Shown here: piece by piece, positions 42,583 through 51,734 of the stretch | Layout: each line of letters starts with the position of its first letter | Position numbering within the stretch: position 1 is the first letter of the stretch | Source of the DNA: Amycolatopsis sp. 195334CR | Lineage (GTDB): Bacteria > Actinomycetota > Actinomycetes > Mycobacteriales > Pseudonocardiaceae | Length of the DNA stretch: 64,000 nt | Reading direction: 5' to 3' | NCBI RefSeq assembly: GCF_017309385.1 | Contig: NZ_JAFJMJ010000002.1 | Span: 1,674,001 to 1,738,000 of the forward strand | Notes under the pieces: generated by a model | Told to the model about the DNA's origin: nothing | Databases searched by the model: none | Seen by the model: the letters and a program-made list of their open reading frames with translations, nothing else | Program-made: the position numbers and the translations under genes

Positions 42583-42990
42583 ATGTTCGACGTGGGTGGC
42601 GCGGCCAGCGCCGCGGTGAGCAAGGTCTGGGGAAGCAGCCTCACCAAGGACGCGCCTGCCCCCGCGCCAGGCGGTGCGGGCGGTTCGTTCGAGATGGACG
42701 CCGAGGAGCTAGAGGCCGTGATCGGCCTCTGGGAAGCCGAGGCGGACAAGCTGGTCGAGGACGCGAAGATCATCGAGGACATCTCCTGGGGCTTCACTCC
42801 GCCCGCGCCGGACGACGCGAGCGTCGGCTACGTCGACGCGGGCGTCAACTCGATCGAGGCGCTGCGCACCCAGAACGACTCCATGCTCAAGTACGCCCAG
42901 GAGTACGTGAACAAGCTGAAGGCGGCCAAGGAGGCCACGGTGGCCGCCGACGAAGCGAAGGCCCAGGCACTCAAGACGGCTCAGGCGTGA
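42583..42990 (+). CDS. EsxA-like small helical protein (ESX-associated)
   Basis: A 135-residue, helical, acidic protein without cysteine or signal peptide. No WxG motif is visible, but its place as first gene of a unit with a DUF3558 lipoprotein, a PPE-like protein and EspG fits the ESX-associated cassettes of Pseudonocardiaceae. ATG 42583 has GGGGAGAACGG before it. Probably secreted by an ESX machine encoded elsewhere. Confidence 0.65.
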   Translation: MFDVGGAASAAVSKVWGSSLTKDAPAPAPGGAGGSFEMDAEELEAVIGLWEAEADKLVEDAKIIEDISWGFTPPAPDDASVGYVDAGVNSIEALRTQNDSMLKYAQEYVNKLKAAKEATVAADEAKAQALKTAQA

Positions 42991-43607
42991 ACAAACTGAC
43001 AGCCGTGACCCTGCTCGTCGCCGCGGCGGCCGCGCTCTCCGCGTGCTCCGGGGAGACCGGGGGCAACCCGAAGCCGGTCGAGACCGCCGGGTCCACGGCC
43101 GCCGAGCAGCCGGGCGGACCGAAGATCGCGAACCCGCTCGACGTGAGCGCCTACCTCGGCAACCCGTGCGACCTGACGCCGCTGGAGAAGCTGTCCGCGG
43201 CCGGGTACACCGAGCCGGGGGAACCCAAGACCGAGGACGACGTGGCCAAGGTGCTGGCCGGGCCGAGCTGCCACTGGAGCGGCGCCGAACCCGGCGTCGG
43301 CATGACCGTCCAGGTGCAGACCGGCAACCGCGACAACGGCATCGGCGGCGTCGCCGGGCTGGAGAAGGCCAAGCAGGGCCGCCAGCTCGGGTTCCTGGAA
43401 CAGACCGAGGACGTCGGCGGGTACCCCGCCTTCTTCGCCGGTCAGTCGGACCGCCGCGCGACCGGGAGCTGCGGGCTCGCCGTCGGCGTCGCCGACGACC
43501 TGACCTTCACGGTGACCAGCCTGGGGTACCAGGGTGCGCAGGACTCCTGCGACAACTCGGTACGGGTCGCCGGAATCGTGATCGACACGCTGAAAGGGGG
43601 CGCCTGA
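42987..43607 (+). CDS. DUF3558-domain lipoprotein
   Basis: A 206-residue lipoprotein: signal LTAVTLLVAAAAALSAC with the lipobox cysteine, a Pro/Ala-rich linker, then a DUF3558 domain (NPCDLTPLEKLSAAGY, CHWSGAEPG). GTG overlaps the previous stop (GTGA). DUF3558 proteins are cell-surface proteins that commonly accompany ESX cassettes; function unknown. Confidence 0.85.
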   Translation: MNKLTAVTLLVAAAAALSACSGETGGNPKPVETAGSTAAEQPGGPKIANPLDVSAYLGNPCDLTPLEKLSAAGYTEPGEPKTEDDVAKVLAGPSCHWSGAEPGVGMTVQVQTGNRDNGIGGVAGLEKAKQGRQLGFLEQTEDVGGYPAFFAGQSDRRATGSCGLAVGVADDLTFTVTSLGYQGAQDSCDNSVRVAGIVIDTLKGGA

Positions 43608-43608
43608 G

Positions 43609-44950
43609 GTGAGCGGGATGGACGGTCAGGCGATCTACGACAACTTCAAGGGCGGCGACAGCGAGCGCCTGCGGATGACCGCGGAGAACGTGCAGAAGCT
43701 CTCCTCGTCGTTCGAGCAGCGCGCGCAGAGCATCAAGGCGCTGCAGGAGCGGATGAAGGCGTCCTGGACCGGGGACGGCGCGGACGCGGCCAACGCCGGT
43801 GCCGGGCCGATGGAACGGGCCTTCGCCGAAACGGCCGCGCCGCTGGACATCACCGCGAACTCGGTGACCGCGCAGGCCACCGGCTTCGACTACACCAGCA
43901 ACGCGGTGGTGCCGGTGCCGCCGGCGCCGGAGAAGCCCAGCGGCTGGAGCCTCGGGCTCAAGTCGGCGATCCCGGTGGCCGGGCCGTTCATGGCCGCGGA
44001 CGACGTGAAGGACTACCAGCAGGGCGTGCAGGCCCACAACGAGGCGAACGAGAACAACGTTCGCGCGATGGACCAGTACTCCAGCATCAGCAAGAGCACG
44101 CAGAACATCCTGCCCACCGACTACCAGCAGCTGACCTCCGACGGCGCCGCGGTGAAGCTGAAGACCGACGGCCCCGGCCCGATCGGCCCGCCGGTGGGAC
44201 CGGACCCGTGGCAGGGCAACGGGGACGGCGGCGGCACCGGCGGCTCGAACCGGATCGACGACTCCACCGGCAGCAGCGGCGCCGGGGGCACCGGTGGTAC
44301 GGGCGGCACCGGGGGAACCGGTGGCACGGGCGGAACCGGCGGGACCGGGGGTACCGGCGGCACGGGTGGCACCGGCGGGACCGGTGGCACCGGCGGCGGT
44401 GACACCTCCGGCACCGGGGGCGGCACCACCACCAGCGGGGACAAGGGTGGCAAGGACACCGGCGGCGGCACCACCACGAAGCCGAAGGTGCCCAGCACCA
44501 AGCCGGGCACCGGCGACCCGGTGGTCGGGCTGGTCAACAACCCGAACGGCAATCCCGGTACCAGCAACCCGAACACCGGACCGGGCAACCCGGCCGCCAC
44601 CGGCGGGAAGCAGCCGAACACCGCGGCGGCAGGCTGCCTGGCGGCGGTCCCGGCGCCCGGCCGGGCTGGCGGCGAGCCGCGGCCCGCGGCGGCGGCAGCG
44701 GGAACTCGCTCGGTGCCGGTCGCGGATCGGTGCCGGTGGTGCTCGGGCGGACGGCGCCGCCGGCCGCGGTGAGGCGGCGGCCGCGGGCCGTGGCGGTACT
44801 GCCGGCGGTCCGATGGGCGGGGCGCACGGCGCCCGCGGTCAGGGCGGCGAGGACGAGGAGCACACCCGTCCGAGCTGGCTGGTCGAGGCCGATCCCGACG
44901 CGTTGTTCGGCACGGACGAGCGCACCATGCCCCCGGTGATCGGGGAGTGA
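43609..44950 (+). pseudogene. PPE/ESX-type secreted protein with (GGT)n region, apparently frameshifted
   Basis: The N-terminal 180 residues are helical and PPE-like (AIYDNFKGGDSERLRM, SWTGDGADAANAGAG). A run of about eleven Gly-Gly-Thr units follows (DNA 44290-44400), then a Gly/Asn/Pro linker. The original frame ends at 44772 with an Arg-rich, unlike-family tail. A family-like C-terminus (EDEEHTRPSWLVEADP to PPVIGE) sits in another frame ending at 44950, exactly where it overlaps the espG start (GTGA). The Gly-rich stretch between reads in the third frame. Two one-base losses near 44630 and 44715-44735, real or sequencing errors, explain this. Confidence 0.7.
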
Positions 44951-45702
44951 CCGCTCCGGCGACCGTTCCGGTGGCCGCGCTCGCGGCACTGGTCCAGCGG
45001 GAGCGTGCGGGGCAACTGCACGTCACGCTCCAGCCGCGGGCGATGTGGTACCCCGAACGGGAACAGGACGAGCTGTCCCGCCAGATCGACGAGGCGCTGG
45101 CCGGGGCGGGGCTGCTCGACCACCGCGGCCGGATCAAGGTCGAGGTGCTGGACCTGCTGCCGTTGCTGACTTCGGCCTCGCTGGAGTTCTACGGCTGGGC
45201 CACGCGGGAGGACGAGACGATCGGGGTGCTCGCGGCCTCCCGCGGCATGCTCGGGGTGCTCGCCGTGCGCTCGGGTGATCAGGTGACCCTGCGCGAGGTC
45301 AACCAGCACGAGCTGCCCGAGGCGCTGATCGCCGAGCTGCCCGAGCTGTACGCGGGTGGCGGCCGGTCGCAGACGGTCCGGGCGCGCGACTTCGAGGAGG
45401 CGGCCCGGGGCAAGGAACAGGGCCGCTCGCTGCCGCAGGCGATCGCCGACGTGGTGAAGGTGGTGCAGCGGCCGGTGCACGGCACCGGTGAGCTGTACGC
45501 GGGCAAGCGGGACGAGGTGGGCCGGTACGCCCGCGTCGAGCAGCCGCTGCACTACGCCGACACCGACTGGGGCCGGTATCTCAACTACACGATCGGAGCG
45601 GGGCCGGAGGCGGAGATCCACATCGCGCCGGCCACCCCGGCCGCGCTCGCGGAAGCACTGCGGTACCTGGCCTCCCGGCTGGCTCCTGCGCTGAACCGCT
45701 GA
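44947..45702 (+). CDS. EspG-family ESX secretion-associated protein
   Basis: A 251-residue EspG-like protein (LQPRAMWYPEREQDELSRQI, VRARDFEEAARGKEQGRSL, GRYLNYTIGAGPEAEIHIAP). EspG proteins are cytosolic chaperones binding PE/PPE-type substrates before ESX secretion; the PPE-like gene upstream is the likely client. Its GTG overlaps the upstream stop at 44950, fixing the true end of that gene. Confidence 0.82.
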   Translation: MTAPATVPVAALAALVQRERAGQLHVTLQPRAMWYPEREQDELSRQIDEALAGAGLLDHRGRIKVEVLDLLPLLTSASLEFYGWATREDETIGVLAASRGMLGVLAVRSGDQVTLREVNQHELPEALIAELPELYAGGGRSQTVRARDFEEAARGKEQGRSLPQAIADVVKVVQRPVHGTGELYAGKRDEVGRYARVEQPLHYADTDWGRYLNYTIGAGPEAEIHIAPATPAALAEALRYLASRLAPALNR

Positions 45703-45712
45703 CCACCGGACA

Positions 45713-45756
45713 CGAACGTGGCTTCGGGGGCGAAAACGCCCCCGAAGCCACGTTCG
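45713..45756. terminator. Long perfect hairpin between convergent genes
   Basis: 20-bp arms (45713-45732, CGAACGTGGC first; 45737-45756) with an AAAA loop. It lies between espG and the convergent dehydrogenase gene. The GTGGCTTC core resembles, but is distinct from, the IS110-target hairpins. Confidence 0.75.
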
Positions 45757-45780
45757 GGTTCCCCAGTCACACCCCCGGGG

Positions 45781-46974
45781 CTACGGAATGGTGAGCGCGG
45801 GGGCCAGGTGCTCGGTGGCGGCCCGCTCCACCCGGTTCGCCGCGGCCAGCTCCCAGCCGGTCTCGCGCGGCGGGCGGCGGTCGGTGTTCCACTGCGCCAG
45901 CAGCAGCGCCACCTTCGCCTGCATCTCGGTGCGCAGCCGCAGGAACGAGTCCGCCGGGTCCGCGCCGACCTCGCCCAGCAGCAGCCACCACGCCCACGCG
46001 GCGGCACCGGCGTTGGCCACGAAGTCCGGGATCACCGGGATGCCCGCCAGCACCAGCGAAGCCTCGGCCTCCTCGGTGGTGGCCGCGTTCGCCGCCTCGA
46101 TGACCACCTTCGCCGCGACCTGCTCGACGTTGTCCTCGGTGATCGCGTAGGAGATCGCGGCGGGCACGAAGATGTCGGCCTCGATGCCGAGCACCGCGTT
46201 GCGCGGCAGGCGCTGGACCTCCGGCGGCACCTGGCTCCGGTCGATCTCCCCGTAGGCGTCGCGCAGCTCCAGCAACGCCGGGATGTCCAGCCCGGCCGGG
46301 TGGTACAGCGTGCCGGCGGCGTCGGCCACCGCGGTCACCCGCATCCCGGCTTCGTGCAGGTACCAGGCGGCACCGCCGCCCATGGTGCCGATGCCCTGGA
46401 TGGCCACCGTGGTCTCGGCCGGGTCCCACGCCCACGCCGCGGCGACGCCGAGGCAGGACTGCGCCACGCCGTAACCGCCGACCACGTCGCCGAGCAGCAG
46501 CCCGCCCGGCACCGGTGCGTTCAGCCCGGCCTGCACGCGGCGCAGGGTGCGGGCCGGATCGGCCGAGCGCGAGATGGCCGCGTGGTAGGACTGCTCGAGG
46601 CCGAGCCCGGCGAAGACCTCGTCGATCAGGTGCTGCGGCACGCCGAGGTCCTCGGCGGTCACCCAGTGCGCGTCGAGCCACGGGCGCATCGCCGAGCAGA
46701 ACCGGGTCAGCACGTCGAACGCGCGCGGGTCCTTCGGGTCCAGGTCGATGCCGCCCTTCGCGCCGCCGACCGGCAGGTTGAACGTGGCCGTCTTGTTGGC
46801 CATGCCCCTGGCCAGGTCCTCGACCTCGGTCATCGTGCACCCGGCCCGCATCCGGGTGCCGCCGGTGGCGAGCCCGGAGACAAGGGTGTGCACCACGAGG
46901 AACCCGCGAGTACCGGTCACCGGGTCCGTCCAGGTCAACCTCAGCAAAGGTTCGGTGCTGTTCTGGGTGCTCAC
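45781..46974 (-). CDS. Glu/Leu/Phe/Val-type amino-acid dehydrogenase
   Basis: A 397-residue dehydrogenase. The catalytic lysine lies in LPVGGAKGGIDLDP (about residue 75-88), and the NAD-binding fold in VAIQGIGTMGGGAAWYL. It oxidatively deaminates an amino acid to the keto acid; glutamate versus branched-chain specificity cannot be settled, but the length fits leucine/valine/glutamate relatives. GTG 46974 follows GGAGGTGG. A LysR gene diverges from it. Confidence 0.85.
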   Translation of the reverse strand: MSTQNSTEPLLRLTWTDPVTGTRGFLVVHTLVSGLATGGTRMRAGCTMTEVEDLARGMANKTATFNLPVGGAKGGIDLDPKDPRAFDVLTRFCSAMRPWLDAHWVTAEDLGVPQHLIDEVFAGLGLEQSYHAAISRSADPARTLRRVQAGLNAPVPGGLLLGDVVGGYGVAQSCLGVAAAWAWDPAETTVAIQGIGTMGGGAAWYLHEAGMRVTAVADAAGTLYHPAGLDIPALLELRDAYGEIDRSQVPPEVQRLPRNAVLGIEADIFVPAAISYAITEDNVEQVAAKVVIEAANAATTEEAEASLVLAGIPVIPDFVANAGAAAWAWWLLLGEVGADPADSFLRLRTEMQAKVALLLAQWNTDRRPPRETGWELAAANRVERAATEHLAPALTIP

Positions 46975-47217
46975 TCGACCCACCTCCAAGCTGCTGCTCG
47001 AGCGGCGCCCGAGTGCTTTCGCGCGCACGGCCGAGCCCGCCGGTTTGGCTTCCCCATCGGATGAGGTACCCCGCCGGCGTGGCTGCGGTGGTGGAGTTCG
47101 TGCGACGCGGAAGGCGCTCCGGGCGTGGCCGCATTCCGGTTTACCTGGTCCAGGGTGGGACCGGGGAGCCGGTGCGTCCAGTTAAGGAAAGTGCACGGTT
47201 GTGTTTAGGGTTTGTGT

Positions 47218-48141
47218 ATGGAGTTTTCGTTGCAGAGACTGCGGATGCTCCGGGAGCTGGACCGGCGGGGCACGGTCACCGCGGCCGCCGGAGCACTGCA
47301 CTACACGGCTTCGGCGGTGTCGCAGCAGCTCGCCCAGCTCGAACGGGACGTCGGCGCGAAGTTGTTCGAACGCCTCGGCAGGCGGGTGCAGCTGACCGAA
47401 CTGGGCAAGCTGCTGACCGCGCACGCCGAGGAGATACTGGGGGCGGTGGAGCGCGCGACCCTGGCGCTGGAGGAGGCGCAGGAGTCGGTCACCGTCCGGC
47501 TGACCGCCGGGGTGTGGGCCTCGGTGGCCTCCGGGCTGCTGCCGCGCGCGCTGACCGCGCTGGCCGCCGAGCACCCCGGCATCAAGGTGCGCACGCGGGA
47601 GCTGGCGCCGGAGGAGACCGCGGACGCGGTCCGCGACGGTTCGCTCGACTTCTCCTTCGTGATCGACTACTCGGACGCCCCGATGCCGTGGGACGCCGGG
47701 CTGGAACGCGCGGTGATCGCGGTGGAGCGGCTGCACGCCGCGGTCCCGGCGGGTACCGTGCCCGCGGGCAGCGTCTCGCTGCTCGAACTGGCCGACCAGC
47801 CGTGGATACTGGCCAGCCCGAAGAGCCACTTCGGCCGGGCCATGCGGATCGCCTGCCAGCGCCACGGGTTCGAGCCGAAGATCGACCACGAGGTGGAGGA
47901 GCAGGCCACCGCGATGGCCATGGTCGCGGCCGGGCTGGGTGTCACCCTGGTCTCCGACCTCGGCCTGATCCTGCGGCCGCCGGGGGTGGACACGGTGGCG
48001 CTGGCGAGCCCGCTGATGCGCACGGTGTCCATCGCCTACCGCACCACCGCGCTGCGCCGCCCGTCCATGCAGCTGGTCATCCACGCGGTGCGCGCGGCCG
48101 CCGCCGAACTCGGCCTCGCCACGGAGACCACGATTCCGTAA
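47218..48141 (+). CDS. LysR-family transcriptional regulator
   Basis: A 307-residue LysR protein with helix-turn-helix GTVTAAAGALHYTASAVSQQ (residues about 17-36) and an effector domain (WILASPKSHFGRAMRIAC). It is divergent from the amino-acid dehydrogenase gene across 243 bp that hold its probable binding sites (AT-rich stretch near 47180-47215), so it probably controls that gene. ATG 47218 is used; a TTG 6 bp earlier is possible. Confidence 0.88.
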   Translation: MEFSLQRLRMLRELDRRGTVTAAAGALHYTASAVSQQLAQLERDVGAKLFERLGRRVQLTELGKLLTAHAEEILGAVERATLALEEAQESVTVRLTAGVWASVASGLLPRALTALAAEHPGIKVRTRELAPEETADAVRDGSLDFSFVIDYSDAPMPWDAGLERAVIAVERLHAAVPAGTVPAGSVSLLELADQPWILASPKSHFGRAMRIACQRHGFEPKIDHEVEEQATAMAMVAAGLGVTLVSDLGLILRPPGVDTVALASPLMRTVSIAYRTTALRRPSMQLVIHAVRAAAAELGLATETTIP

Positions 48142-48327
48142 GGATTCCCTCGAATGGCGCAACGACGCCGAGGGAAACGGGGCTTTCCGGGCGGTCGCGC
48201 GCCGGTTTTGCCCGGCTGCGCGCGCCCGGCCCGAGTCCACCTCGACCGCGGACGGCTGCGATTGTCGGACCCCGCGTGTAGCGTCCGAATCCTGGTGATC
48301 CCACTAGTTCCTCAGGTTGGAGGTGGC

Positions 48328-49599
48328 ATGACGACGGTCAGAGATTTTCCTTCTCCCGCAACGGGTAATCTCGCCGCGCGGGTGGTTTCCGACCGCGCGG
48401 AGGGCGAGGCGTACGTCGCGTCTGTGTGCTTCAAGCACGGCCCGCCGAGATTGCTCGGCGTGGAGCTCGAGTACACCGTGCACCACCGGGACGACCCGTC
48501 CCGCCCGCTCGACCCCGGTGTGCTGGCCGAGGCGCTCGGCCCGCACACCCCGCGAACGCTCGACCCCGGCAGCGAGGCGGCCCCACTGCCGGGCGGCTCG
48601 CCGGTGAGTCTCGAACCCGGCGGCCAAGTGGAGATTTCGGCCCTCCCGCGCAGCTCACTGGCCGAACTGGCCGGCGTCGTCGACGCCGATCTGGCCCATC
48701 TCACCGCACTGCTCGACCGGCACGGACTGGAACTGGGCAACTCGGGCATCGACGCCCACCGCGCCCCGCGGCGGTTGCTGCAGACCCCCCGCTACGCCGC
48801 GATGGAACGCCGGTTCGCGCCGGACGGTCCCGGCGGCCTCACCATGATGTGCAGCACGGCCGGGCTGCAGGTCTGCGTGGACGCGGGGGAGACCGAGCAC
48901 CTGGCCGCGCGCTGGGCGGCCGCGCACGAACTGGGGCCCGCCCTGCTGGCCCTGTTCGCCAACTCCGGCAGGCACGCGGGGCGGGACACCGGGCACGCCT
49001 CCGCGCGCTGGCTGGCGGTGATGGCCACCGAACGCGCCCGCACCTTCGCCGCCACGGCCACGCCGGACCCACCGGCGGACTGGGCGCGGCGCATGCTGGA
49101 CACCCCGCTGATGGTGGTGCCGCGGGCCGACGGCCCGTGGGACGCGCCGGTGCGGTTCACCTTCGCCGACTGGATCGACGGCCGCGGTGAGGCAGGCGTG
49201 TTCGGCAGGCCGACCCTGGCCGATCTGGACTACCACCTGTCCACCATGTTCACCCCGGTGCGCCCGCAGGGTTACCTGGAGATCAGGTACCTGGACGCGC
49301 AACCGCCGCGGGGCTGGCTCGACGCCACCGCCCTGCTCGTCGCCCTGCTCGCCGACCCCTCCACTGTGGACAGGGCCCGCGAGCTGTGCGAACCCGTCGC
49401 CGGTGCCTGGGAGGCAGCGGCGGGCCGCGGTCTCCACGACCCGGCCATCGCCGCGGCCGCCAAGGCCGTGGCCGATCTGGGCTGCGCCGCACTCGGCGCG
49501 ACCGGATTGCCGTCCGAGGTGATCGACCGGATCACCGAGGCCGTGCAGCACCGAGCCGCCAGGACCCCGGCGCCTCGAACCCCCGAAGAGAGGGCGTGA
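48328..49599 (+). CDS. egtA: Glutamate-cysteine ligase EgtA (ergothioneine synthesis)
   Basis: A 423-residue GCS2-type ligase making gamma-glutamylcysteine for EgtB. The N-terminal GVELEYTVH carries the acidic metal ligands, and LMVVPRADGPWDAPVRFTFA lies in the substrate region. ATG follows GGAGG. The stop overlaps the egtB GTG by 4 bp, and egtC and egtD follow, which confirms the assignment over a glutathione role. Confidence 0.93.
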   Translation: MTTVRDFPSPATGNLAARVVSDRAEGEAYVASVCFKHGPPRLLGVELEYTVHHRDDPSRPLDPGVLAEALGPHTPRTLDPGSEAAPLPGGSPVSLEPGGQVEISALPRSSLAELAGVVDADLAHLTALLDRHGLELGNSGIDAHRAPRRLLQTPRYAAMERRFAPDGPGGLTMMCSTAGLQVCVDAGETEHLAARWAAAHELGPALLALFANSGRHAGRDTGHASARWLAVMATERARTFAATATPDPPADWARRMLDTPLMVVPRADGPWDAPVRFTFADWIDGRGEAGVFGRPTLADLDYHLSTMFTPVRPQGYLEIRYLDAQPPRGWLDATALLVALLADPSTVDRARELCEPVAGAWEAAAGRGLHDPAIAAAAKAVADLGCAALGATGLPSEVIDRITEAVQHRAARTPAPRTPEERA

Positions 49600-50966
49600 C
49601 CACCGTGGCTACCTCGACCGCGGAGTACGAGAACAACCCACTGCTCGACCTGAGCCCGCAGGACCTGCGCGCGCACGCCGCCGAAGCGCTGACCAGGGCA
49701 CGCGCCCGCAGCACCGCGCTGACCGACGCCGTCGACGACGAGGACCTGGTCCGCCAGCACTCGAAGCTGATGTCGCCGCTGGTCTGGGACCTCGCGCACA
49801 TCGGCAGCCAGGAGGAGCTCTGGCTGGTCCGCGACGTGGGCGGCCGGGAGCCGCTGCGCCCGGACCTCGACGAGATCTACGACGCCTTCATGCACGCGCG
49901 CGCCGATCGCCCCGGCCTCCCGCTGCTCGGCCCGGCCGACGCCCGCGCCTACGTCCGCGAAGTCCGCGACAAGTCCTTCGACGTGCTGGAGAAGGCCCCG
50001 CTCGACGACGGGAACGCCTTGCAGCGCAACGCGTTCGCCTTCGGCATGATCACCCAGCACGAGCAGCAGCACGACGAGACCATGCTGGCCACGCACCAGT
50101 TGCGCCGCGGTGAGCCGGTGCTGCACGCCCCGGCCCCGCCCGCGCGCCGCACCGGCGCGCTGCCGCCGGAGGTGGTGGTCCCGGCCGGTGCGTTCGTCAT
50201 GGGCACCACGGCCGAACCGTGGGCGCTGGACAACGAGCGCCCGGCGCACGAGACGCACGTCGACGGCTTCGCCATCGACACCACCCCGGTCACCAACGGC
50301 GCCTACCTGGCCTTTGTGGACGGTGGCGGCTACACCGAGCCGCGCTGGTGGAGCGAGGAGGGCTGGGCCTACCGCACCGAGCACGGCATCACCGCCCCGC
50401 GCTTCTGGCGCCGCGAGGGCGACGAGTGGTGGCGCGTCCGGTTCGGTGTGCACGAGCGCGTTCCGCGGGACGAACCGGTGGTCCACGTTTCCTACCACGA
50501 GGCGGCGGCCTACGCGGCCTGGGCGGGCAAGCGGCTGCCGACCGAGCCCGAGTGGGAGAAGGCCGCCCGGTTCGACCCGGTTTCCGGCCGCTCGCGCCGG
50601 TTCCCGTGGGGTGACGAGGAGCCGACCGCCGAGCACGCCAACCTCGGCCAGCGGCACCTGCGCCCGGCCCCGGTGGGCGCCTACCCGGCCGGCGCCTCGC
50701 CGCTGGGCGTGCACCAGCTGATCGGGGACGTCTGGGAGTGGACGAGCAGCGACTTCCACGGTTACCCGGGCTTCCGCGCGTTCCCGTACCGCGAGTACTC
50801 GGAGGTGTTCTTCGGGCCGGAGTACAAGGTGCTGCGCGGCGGGTCGTTCGGCACGGACGCCGCGGCGATCCGCGGCACCTTCCGCAACTGGGACTACCCG
50901 ATCCGGCGGCAGATCTTCGCCGGGTTCCGGTGCGCGCGGGACCTGACCGCCGCGGAACGGGGCTGA
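49596..50966 (+). CDS. egtB: Ergothioneine sulfoxide synthase EgtB
   Basis: A 456-residue protein: N-terminal DinB-like domain with iron ligands in DLAHIGSQEELWL and QHEQQHDETML (three His), and a C-terminal formylglycine-enzyme-like domain (PVTNGAYLAFVDGGGY, RLPTEPEWEKAAR, GDVWEWTSSDFHGYPGF, VLRGGSF). It joins gamma-glutamylcysteine to hercynine with O2. GTG 49596 overlaps the egtA stop; a GTG at 49605 is possible. Confidence 0.95.
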   Translation: MTTVATSTAEYENNPLLDLSPQDLRAHAAEALTRARARSTALTDAVDDEDLVRQHSKLMSPLVWDLAHIGSQEELWLVRDVGGREPLRPDLDEIYDAFMHARADRPGLPLLGPADARAYVREVRDKSFDVLEKAPLDDGNALQRNAFAFGMITQHEQQHDETMLATHQLRRGEPVLHAPAPPARRTGALPPEVVVPAGAFVMGTTAEPWALDNERPAHETHVDGFAIDTTPVTNGAYLAFVDGGGYTEPRWWSEEGWAYRTEHGITAPRFWRREGDEWWRVRFGVHERVPRDEPVVHVSYHEAAAYAAWAGKRLPTEPEWEKAARFDPVSGRSRRFPWGDEEPTAEHANLGQRHLRPAPVGAYPAGASPLGVHQLIGDVWEWTSSDFHGYPGFRAFPYREYSEVFFGPEYKVLRGGSFGTDAAAIRGTFRNWDYPIRRQIFAGFRCARDLTAAERG

Positions 50967-50974
50967 GCACGCGG

Positions 50975-51718
50975 ATGTGCCGCCACCTGGGTTACCTCGG
51001 TGAGCCGTGCTCACCGGCCGAGTTGCTGTTCGAGGCACCGCATTCGCTGCTGCACCAGTCCTATGCCCCGGCGGACATGCGGGGCGGCGGCTCGGTGAAC
51101 GCGGACGGCTTCGGCCTCGGCTGGTACGGGGCGGCCGCCGAGCCGCTCCGCTACCGGCGCCACGCTCCACTGTGGACCGACGAGGCGCTGCGGCCGCTGG
51201 CCGCCTCCCTGCGCACCGGGGCCTTCCTGGCCGCGGTGCGCAACGGCACCACCGGCATGCCGGTGGGGGAGGCGGCCTGCGCGCCGTTCGGCGACGGCCG
51301 GTGGTTGTTCAGCCACAACGGCATGGTGCCGGGCTGGCCGGAGTCGGTGGTGCCGCTGGCGGAGAAGCTGCCGGTGGCCGACCTGCTGCGGCTTCCCGCG
51401 CCGACCGACTCGGTGCTGCTGTGGGCGGTGCTCTCGGCCCGCCTGCGTGACGGCGCCGAGCCGGTGAGCGCGGTGACCGGCCTGGTCGCCGAGGTCGAGG
51501 CGGCCGCGCCGGGCTCCCGGCTGAACCTCCTGCTGACCGACGGCGAGCTGCTGGTCGGTACCGCGTGGACGCACGCACTGTCCTATGTGGCCACCGAGAC
51601 CGGCGTGGTGGTCGCCTCCGAACCCTGTGACGACCGCCCCGGCTGGACCCCGGTGCCGCAGCGGCACGCGGTGACCGTCCGCGGGCGTCAGGTCGAGCTG
51701 ACCCCCATTCCCTGCTGA
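50975..51718 (+). CDS. egtC: Gamma-glutamyl hydrolase EgtC
   Basis: A 247-residue class II glutamine-amidotransferase-type protein. The nucleophile is Cys2 (MCRHLGYLG), with NADGFGLGWYG and FSHNGMVPGW as further family segments. It removes the glutamyl group from the EgtB product. The start codon is fixed by the requirement for Cys2. Confidence 0.95.
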   Translation: MCRHLGYLGEPCSPAELLFEAPHSLLHQSYAPADMRGGGSVNADGFGLGWYGAAAEPLRYRRHAPLWTDEALRPLAASLRTGAFLAAVRNGTTGMPVGEAACAPFGDGRWLFSHNGMVPGWPESVVPLAEKLPVADLLRLPAPTDSVLLWAVLSARLRDGAEPVSAVTGLVAEVEAAAPGSRLNLLLTDGELLVGTAWTHALSYVATETGVVVASEPCDDRPGWTPVPQRHAVTVRGRQVELTPIPC

Positions 51719-51734
51719 GGAGCGAAAACCCGCC

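Noticed and set aside
44290..44400. Tandem 9-bp repeats considered as a CRISPR-like or satellite array
   Set aside because: They encode a regular Gly-Gly-Thr run in frame within a PPE-like gene; no spacers.
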